In this document: positions 5,334 to 6,119 of the stretch, one piece after another
Position numbering within the stretch: the first letter of the stretch is position 1
Layout of the letters: each line of letters opens with the position of its first letter
Source: Candidatus Heimdallarchaeota archaeon
GTDB taxonomy: Archaea; Asgardarchaeota; Heimdallarchaeia; Heimdallarchaeales; Kariarchaeaceae
DNA length: 6,119 bases
Direction: 5' to 3'
Assembly (NCBI GenBank): GCA_022574115.1
Contig: JACZSS010000190.1
Location: 1 to 6,119, forward strand
Program-made: the position numbers and the translations under genes
Notes under the pieces: model-generated
The model's database searches: none
What the model was told of the DNA's origin: nothing
The model's input: only the letters and a program-made list of their open reading frames with translations

Positions 5334-5367
5334 TTTTCCAACATTGTGGAATTTTCCAAACATTTGG
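5334..5367 (+). repeat. Imperfect 18-base tandem repeat across the aminotransferase start
   Basis: TTTTCCAACATTGTGG (5334-5349) and TTTTCCAAACATTTGG (5352-5367) are near-identical with a period of 18 bases. The first copy contains the GTG start and the second encodes residues 3-8 of the protein. An inverted repeat, AATGTT (5329-5334) with AACATT (5340-5345), ends just before the GTG. These could be operator half-sites or a small duplication; the sequence does not decide. Confidence 0.4.
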
Positions 5368-6119
5368 CCTCGGTTGAAGGTTCTGTTACCGCTCAAATTT
5401 TTGCTAAAGCTCGTCAGCTTGAATTCGCTGGGAAAGATATTGTACACTTGGAAATCGGCCAACCAGACTTTAAACCCCACCCCGTAATTCTACAAGGAGT
5501 CGCAGATGCTGTCCTAGCGGGAAATACAAGTTACACTGTTAGTAGAGGTACATTAGATTTCAGGAAAGAAATAGGTAATTATCATAAACAAGTGAATAAG
5601 TCAAATTTGAATCCGGCAACTGAAATTGTTGTAACCTCCGGTGCAAAATTGGCCCTGTTTGGTAGCTTATGGGGTTTGATAAATCCCGGTGATAATATTA
5701 TAGTTCTTAATCCATCTTGGGTGTCATATTCAGACATCATCATGTCACTTGGTGGTGAGGTTAAATGGGTGGATGTTGATCATAATTTCAATTATGATGA
5801 AAATGAGTTGAGAAGTGAGATTAATGATCGAACAAAAGCGATTTTGGTAAACAGTCCTTCAAATCCGACTGGATCCGTAATTTCACAAGTTGGGATTTCA
5901 ACCTTGTTTGATATTTGTGCCGAATCCGGGATTTATTTAATAAGCGATGAGATCTACTCAGAATATCTATATGATGGTAAGATACACTCTTCCCTTTTAG
6001 ATATTAATAATTGGATGGACCATGGTATTGTCGTAAATGGTTTATCGAAAACATTTTCCATGACCGGGTTCAGATTAGGTTATACACTTGCAAATGAACA
6101 AATCAGCAACAACGTTAAC
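5346..6119 (+). CDS. Class I/II PLP-dependent aminotransferase (aspartate aminotransferase-like), 3'-truncated by the window
   Basis: The first 258 residues of a fold-type I aminotransferase; the frame is open to the last base and the C-terminal third is missing. Motifs run in order: LEIGQPDF (35-42); SYTVSRGTLDFRKEI (62-76); VVTSGAKLAL (95-104), where the PLP phosphate is bound; W125 and Y128 in the PSWVSY segment; NSPSNPTG (169-176) with N173; SDEIYSEYLYDG (200-211) with D201, which contacts the pyridine nitrogen, and Y204; and NGLSKTFSMTGFRLGY (231-246) with the Schiff-base lysine K235. This is the class I gamma pattern typical of archaeal aspartate or broad-specificity aminotransferases, which move amino groups between amino acids and 2-oxoacids. 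An in-frame TAA at 5328-5330 limits the start, leaving GTG 5346 as the best choice (TTG 5364 is the alternative). No ribosome-binding site is seen. The family is sure; substrate specificity is open. Confidence 0.93.
   Translation, partial: MEFSKHLASVEGSVTAQIFAKARQLEFAGKDIVHLEIGQPDFKPHPVILQGVADAVLAGNTSYTVSRGTLDFRKEIGNYHKQVNKSNLNPATEIVVTSGAKLALFGSLWGLINPGDNIIVLNPSWVSYSDIIMSLGGEVKWVDVDHNFNYDENELRSEINDRTKAILVNSPSNPTGSVISQVGISTLFDICAESGIYLISDEIYSEYLYDGKIHSSLLDINNWMDHGIVVNGLSKTFSMTGFRLGYTLANEQISNNVN

Noticed and set aside
5330..5378. ATG at 5330 as the aminotransferase start
   Set aside because: It is in another frame and reaches a stop after a few codons. The aminotransferase frame is closed by TAA at 5328-5330, leaving GTG 5346.
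5250..5480. A 76-codon open frame on the minus strand over the phosphatase end and aminotransferase start
   Set aside because: It is antisense to clear aminotransferase coding sequence, and its translation resembles no family.
1..6119. tRNA, rRNA, CRISPR array, insertion sequence or attachment site
   Set aside because: None seen: there are no regularly spaced repeats, no transposase-like frame, no terminal inverted repeats, and the short gaps between genes do not hold a cloverleaf.

Overview
The window looks like a piece of an archaeal chromosome. The four ribosomal proteins at the left (uL5, uS14, uS8, uL6) are all of the archaeal/eukaryotic type and lie in the archaeal spc-cluster order. 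uS14 is the short four-cysteine zinc form. AT-rich TATA-like boxes precede several genes, and Shine-Dalgarno sites appear only inside the ribosomal cluster. The DNA is AT-rich. A protein pairing receiver-like and longin-like domains, next to a single-domain parvulin, suggests an Asgard (Promethearchaeota) lineage, perhaps near Heimdallarchaeia. That placement is an inference from domain content, not a computed result.

Layout: (1) 1-1806, plus strand: the 3' part of the uL5 gene (its start lies left of the window), a 145-base gap with a candidate internal promoter and a leader hairpin, then uS14 (TTG start, 57 aa, at 664-837), uS8 and uL6 with tight spacing. (2) 1807-1915: a short convergent gap. 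The usual next genes of the archaeal cluster (eL32, eL19, uL18, uS5 and so on) are absent here. (3) 1916-3859, minus strand: a 647-residue acidic protein built as two copies of a receiver-like plus longin-like unit, with a GTG start and a TATA box placed for a leaderless transcript. (4) 3860-3991: the divergent promoter region. (5) 3992-4273: a single-domain parvulin prolyl isomerase. (6) 4406-5281: an inositol-monophosphatase/fructose-bisphosphatase family enzyme. (7) 5346 to the window end: the first 258 residues of a class I/II PLP aminotransferase, cut by the window edge.

The ribosomal genes form a transcription and translation unit. The remaining genes look individually promoted and share no obvious pathway. 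The most distinctive object is the duplicated receiver/longin protein. It has no kinase, output domain or DNA-binding domain of its own in this window, and it could be a scaffold or regulator for small GTPases or other partners. That function is inferred, not shown.
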